Below are positions 7,926 through 9,730 of a DNA stretch of 9,730 nucleotides, one piece after another (positions within the stretch are counted from its first letter, which is position 1; the number at the start of each line of letters is the position of its first letter). Origin of the DNA: Candidatus Gastranaerophilales bacterium (GTDB lineage Bacteria; Cyanobacteriota; Vampirovibrionia; Gastranaerophilales; Gastranaerophilaceae); assembly GCA_900772035.1 (NCBI GenBank), contig CAAGQE010000186.1, positions 1 to 9,730 of the forward strand, read 5' to 3'. Under the pieces are notes generated by a model. The model made no database searches. It was not told the origin of the DNA and worked only from the letters and a program-made list of their open reading frames with translations. Both the position numbers and the translations under genes were made by a program.

Positions 7926-9730
7926 TTACGCTCTGCAAATTCTTATATTTGCGCTTCTCGGGTCGTTTATGATGGTTTCGTTAATACGAACCATGTTGCC
8001 CGAATTACCGTCGATAGTTATAATCTTATCGCCTTCAACTGCGACAACCAATGCAATGTGGTCCATTGAATTATCTTTATCGTAGTCGAATACAATGATG
8101 TCGCCTGCTTTTGCATCTTGCGGCTCAACGAGCGCATTTGCTGCTTTTGCGGCATTATCAACGTTAACCTGCCAATAAGTGTTTGTAATATCCGTGTACC
8201 AACTTGCAGTTTGGTCTGCCGACGGGTTTTTCGTAAGGACGTAGTCGACAAAGCCCGCGCACCAACCGACTTCTTTTGACGAACTGTGCCATTTGTACAA
8301 GAAAATATCTGCGCTTGAGTCTTCTTCCTTATAGCCCAAAAATTCTTTTGCATAGTGGATTCTGTCTCTTGCCGTGATATCGGTTGAGTAATCAATTTTT
8401 AAATCACGGTCTTTGTTTGCCGCAATCGCGTTTTTGAGTTCCGTAACCTCTGCTTGAATTGACGTAACTTGTCCTTGAAGTTGAGTAATTCTGCCCGATT
8501 TGGAATTTTCATATTGAGTCTTTTCGCTGTTGTATTTGTTCATTGCGGATGCAACATTCGGCATTGTTTCTGCGACTTGCTTTTCCAACTCTGCTTTGGT
8601 TTCGTTTAACTTCTTGAGTTCACCTTGGAATTTTTCTTTGTCACCCTCAAGACGTTCTTTTTCTTTTTCTAAATCGTTTTTCGTTTTTTCAGCCGCTTTC
8701 TTTTCTTCGTTTGCAGCACCAATTTCCGCATCAATGTTTGCCAAAGATGCTTGAATTTCGCCTTTTTGATAGTCGTTCATTTGGCTTGTGTCAGCACTTT
8801 GAAGTGCCGCTTTTGAATTGTTGAGCATATCGACTCTTGCAACCGCATTGTCATAGTCTGTTGTTGCGTTGACCAACGATGCGTTGGTTTCCGTGAGTGC
8901 CGCATCGGTGTCGTTTATTTGTTCTTCTTGTGCGGTAACATCCTGAACTGTTGTTTTTAATTCTTGTGCCAATTCGGAATTTTCCGCGGCTAATTCCAAT
9001 TCCTGCATATATGCGTCGTAAGCGGGGTTTACTCTCGAAGTCAAAATACTGTTCAACCATTCGTTTGAACCGTTCATAACATCGTTCAACTCGCCCTGTT
9101 TTGCATCGAGTTCGCCTTGCTTCGCATCAAGTTTTTGTTGAAGTTGGTCTTCTGACATACTCGAAAGTCTTGAACTTGCTACTGCCGCATTGTTTGAACT
9201 TGTTGTCGGGGCTGCAGTTGTCGTTGTATTTGTGTTTGCGGTTCCTCTTGCTGCGGTTGCGGCATTTGCGTTATTGTTTCCGTTAACCGCGTTTGCACCG
9301 TTTGCTGCTCTTTCTGCCGCAACGTTTTGAACCGCATTATTTGCGTTGTTTGCAACTTCTGCCGTATTCGCCTTTTCCAGTCTGTTCAAGGCTTTTTCGT
9401 TCTTATCAAGCCTTACGATGTTCGGATTTAATTTGTCAAAATCGTCAAGCCCGATATTCTTTAACGTTTCTGCGGAAATAGCACCGTCTTTTGCCAAAGA
9501 GTATGCTTTTTCGATGAATTTTTCGTTGTATTCGTCAGTTCCCTCTTGGTAATCGGAAAGTTCATTTTCAATATCCGTAATCATCCAATCGGGAAGGGTT
9601 GCTTTTATTTTATTGACGGTTTCCGATTTGGAAGAACTGTTATTGGTTGAAGAAGTTGTTGGTTTTTCTGCAACAACGGTATCTTCTTCCGTTGCGACGT
9701 CAGCGCTTTCAGCCGTTTCTTCGGGTTTAT
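7926..9730 (-). CDS. Coiled-coil protein with C-terminal CHAP domain, probable peptidoglycan hydrolase; 5'-truncated
   Basis: The frame is open from the right edge to the TAA at 7926-7928 (600 complete codons plus a partial one), so the Met at 9584 is probably internal and the true start is off-window. Reading from the edge: an acidic Ser/Thr/Glu/Lys-rich stretch (9730 to about 9615); a likely helical stretch starting TLPDWMITDIENEL (to about 9375); an Ala/Asn/Thr-rich linker (9371-9171); a long Glu/Lys/Gln/Ala-rich coiled coil (about 9161-8427); and a CHAP-type domain (about 8378-7926). The domain has the nucleophile Cys in GWCAGFVDYVL (codon 8259-8261), the His in MDHIALVVAV (8058-8060), and Asp and Asn in TIDGNSGN (8010-8012, 8004-8006) as candidates for the third residue. 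CHAP enzymes are cysteine amidases or endopeptidases that cut peptidoglycan peptides. A coiled coil joined to CHAP recalls PcsB-type division hydrolases, in which the coiled coil controls activity. Export is inferred, since the signal peptide would lie upstream. The gene converges on gltD and shows no functional link to it. The CHAP call is firm; the cellular role is a guess. Confidence 0.88.
   Translation of the reverse strand, partial: KPEETAESADVATEEDTVVAEKPTTSSTNNSSSKSETVNKIKATLPDWMITDIENELSDYQEGTDEYNEKFIEKAYSLAKDGAISAETLKNIGLDDFDKLNPNIVRLDKNEKALNRLEKANTAEVANNANNAVQNVAAERAANGANAVNGNNNANAATAARGTANTNTTTTAAPTTSSNNAAVASSRLSSMSEDQLQQKLDAKQGELDAKQGELNDVMNGSNEWLNSILTSRVNPAYDAYMQELELAAENSELAQELKTTVQDVTAQEEQINDTDAALTETNASLVNATTDYDNAVARVDMLNNSKAALQSADTSQMNDYQKGEIQASLANIDAEIGAANEEKKAAEKTKNDLEKEKERLEGDKEKFQGELKKLNETKAELEKQVAETMPNVASAMNKYNSEKTQYENSKSGRITQLQGQVTSIQAEVTELKNAIAANKDRDLKIDYSTDITARDRIHYAKEFLGYKEEDSSADIFLYKWHSSSKEVGWCAGFVDYVLTKNPSADQTASWYTDITNTYWQVNVDNAAKAANALVEPQDAKAGDIIVFDYDKDNSMDHIALVVAVEGDKIITIDGNSGNMVRINETIINDPRSANIRICRA
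9091..9132 (-). repeat. Tandem 21-bp duplication coding for two DAKQGEL heptads
   Basis: Two adjacent 21-bp units (9091-9111 and 9112-9132) differ at 4 of 21 positions. Each encodes the same seven residues, giving LDAKQGELDAKQGEL. All the differences are synonymous. The unit length equals one coiled-coil heptad, so the duplication lengthens the coiled coil by a turn without breaking its register. Confidence 0.8.
9171..9371 (-). other. Ala/Asn/Thr-rich low-complexity linker within the CHAP protein
   Basis: About 67 residues are made almost only of Ala, Asn, Thr, Ser, Val and Gly, with a run of four Thr and repeated AN/NN/NA steps (for example NGNNNANAATAARGTANTN). It lies between the N-terminal helical stretch and the coiled coil. 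Such stretches are usually disordered spacers in exported or surface proteins. The codons vary, so this is a compositional feature of the protein and not a simple DNA repeat. Confidence 0.8.

Noticed and set aside
7786..8085. Plus-strand open frame spanning the gltD end, the terminator and the CHAP gene end
   Set aside because: It crosses a strong terminator and two real genes in other frames. Its hydrophobic segment comes from the reverse complement of the CHAP coding sequence.
7926..9730. A functional link between the CHAP protein and the GS-GOGAT operon
   Set aside because: The genes are convergent and separated by a bidirectional terminator, and no shared pathway is evident, so adjacency alone is weak evidence.

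Overview
This window is from an AT-rich bacterial genome. It holds a nitrogen-assimilation gene cluster on the plus strand and, converging on it, one cell-wall-hydrolase-like gene on the minus strand. Both edges cut through genes. No RNA gene, CRISPR array, insertion sequence, phage gene or origin is visible.

Plus strand, 1-7861: the 3' part of a type III glutamine synthetase gene (glnN), then complete gltB (glutamate synthase large subunit) and gltD (small subunit). The gaps are only 21 and 19 nt, each with a good Shine-Dalgarno sequence, so this reads as one operon. Together the products form the GS-GOGAT cycle: GlnN fixes ammonium onto glutamate using ATP. GltB then moves the glutamine amide onto 2-oxoglutarate to make two glutamates. 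GltD passes electrons from NAD(P)H through flavin and iron-sulfur centres to GltB. All key motifs of the three enzymes are present.

A strong hairpin with T-runs on both sides (about 7881-7914) separates this operon from the convergent gene and probably terminates both transcripts.

Minus strand, 9730-7926: a gene whose frame is open to the right edge, so its 5' end lies outside the window. The visible part has an acidic Ser/Thr-rich stretch, a short probably helical region, an Ala/Asn/Thr-rich low-complexity linker, a long coiled coil and a C-terminal CHAP-type cysteine peptidase/amidase domain with a recognisable Cys and His. It looks like an exported peptidoglycan hydrolase, but its signal peptide would be off-window.

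Organism: the type III GS, a GltD of the kind seen in Clostridia and other gut anaerobes (C-terminal MGYTN), AT-rich coding with AGA as a common arginine codon, and a coiled-coil CHAP protein suggest a gut-type anaerobe. A Gastranaerophilales/Vampirovibrionia-like lineage or a Firmicute are my leading guesses. This rests on family resemblance from memory and was not tested. I see no convincing undescribed system. The CHAP protein is the least conventional part of the window.
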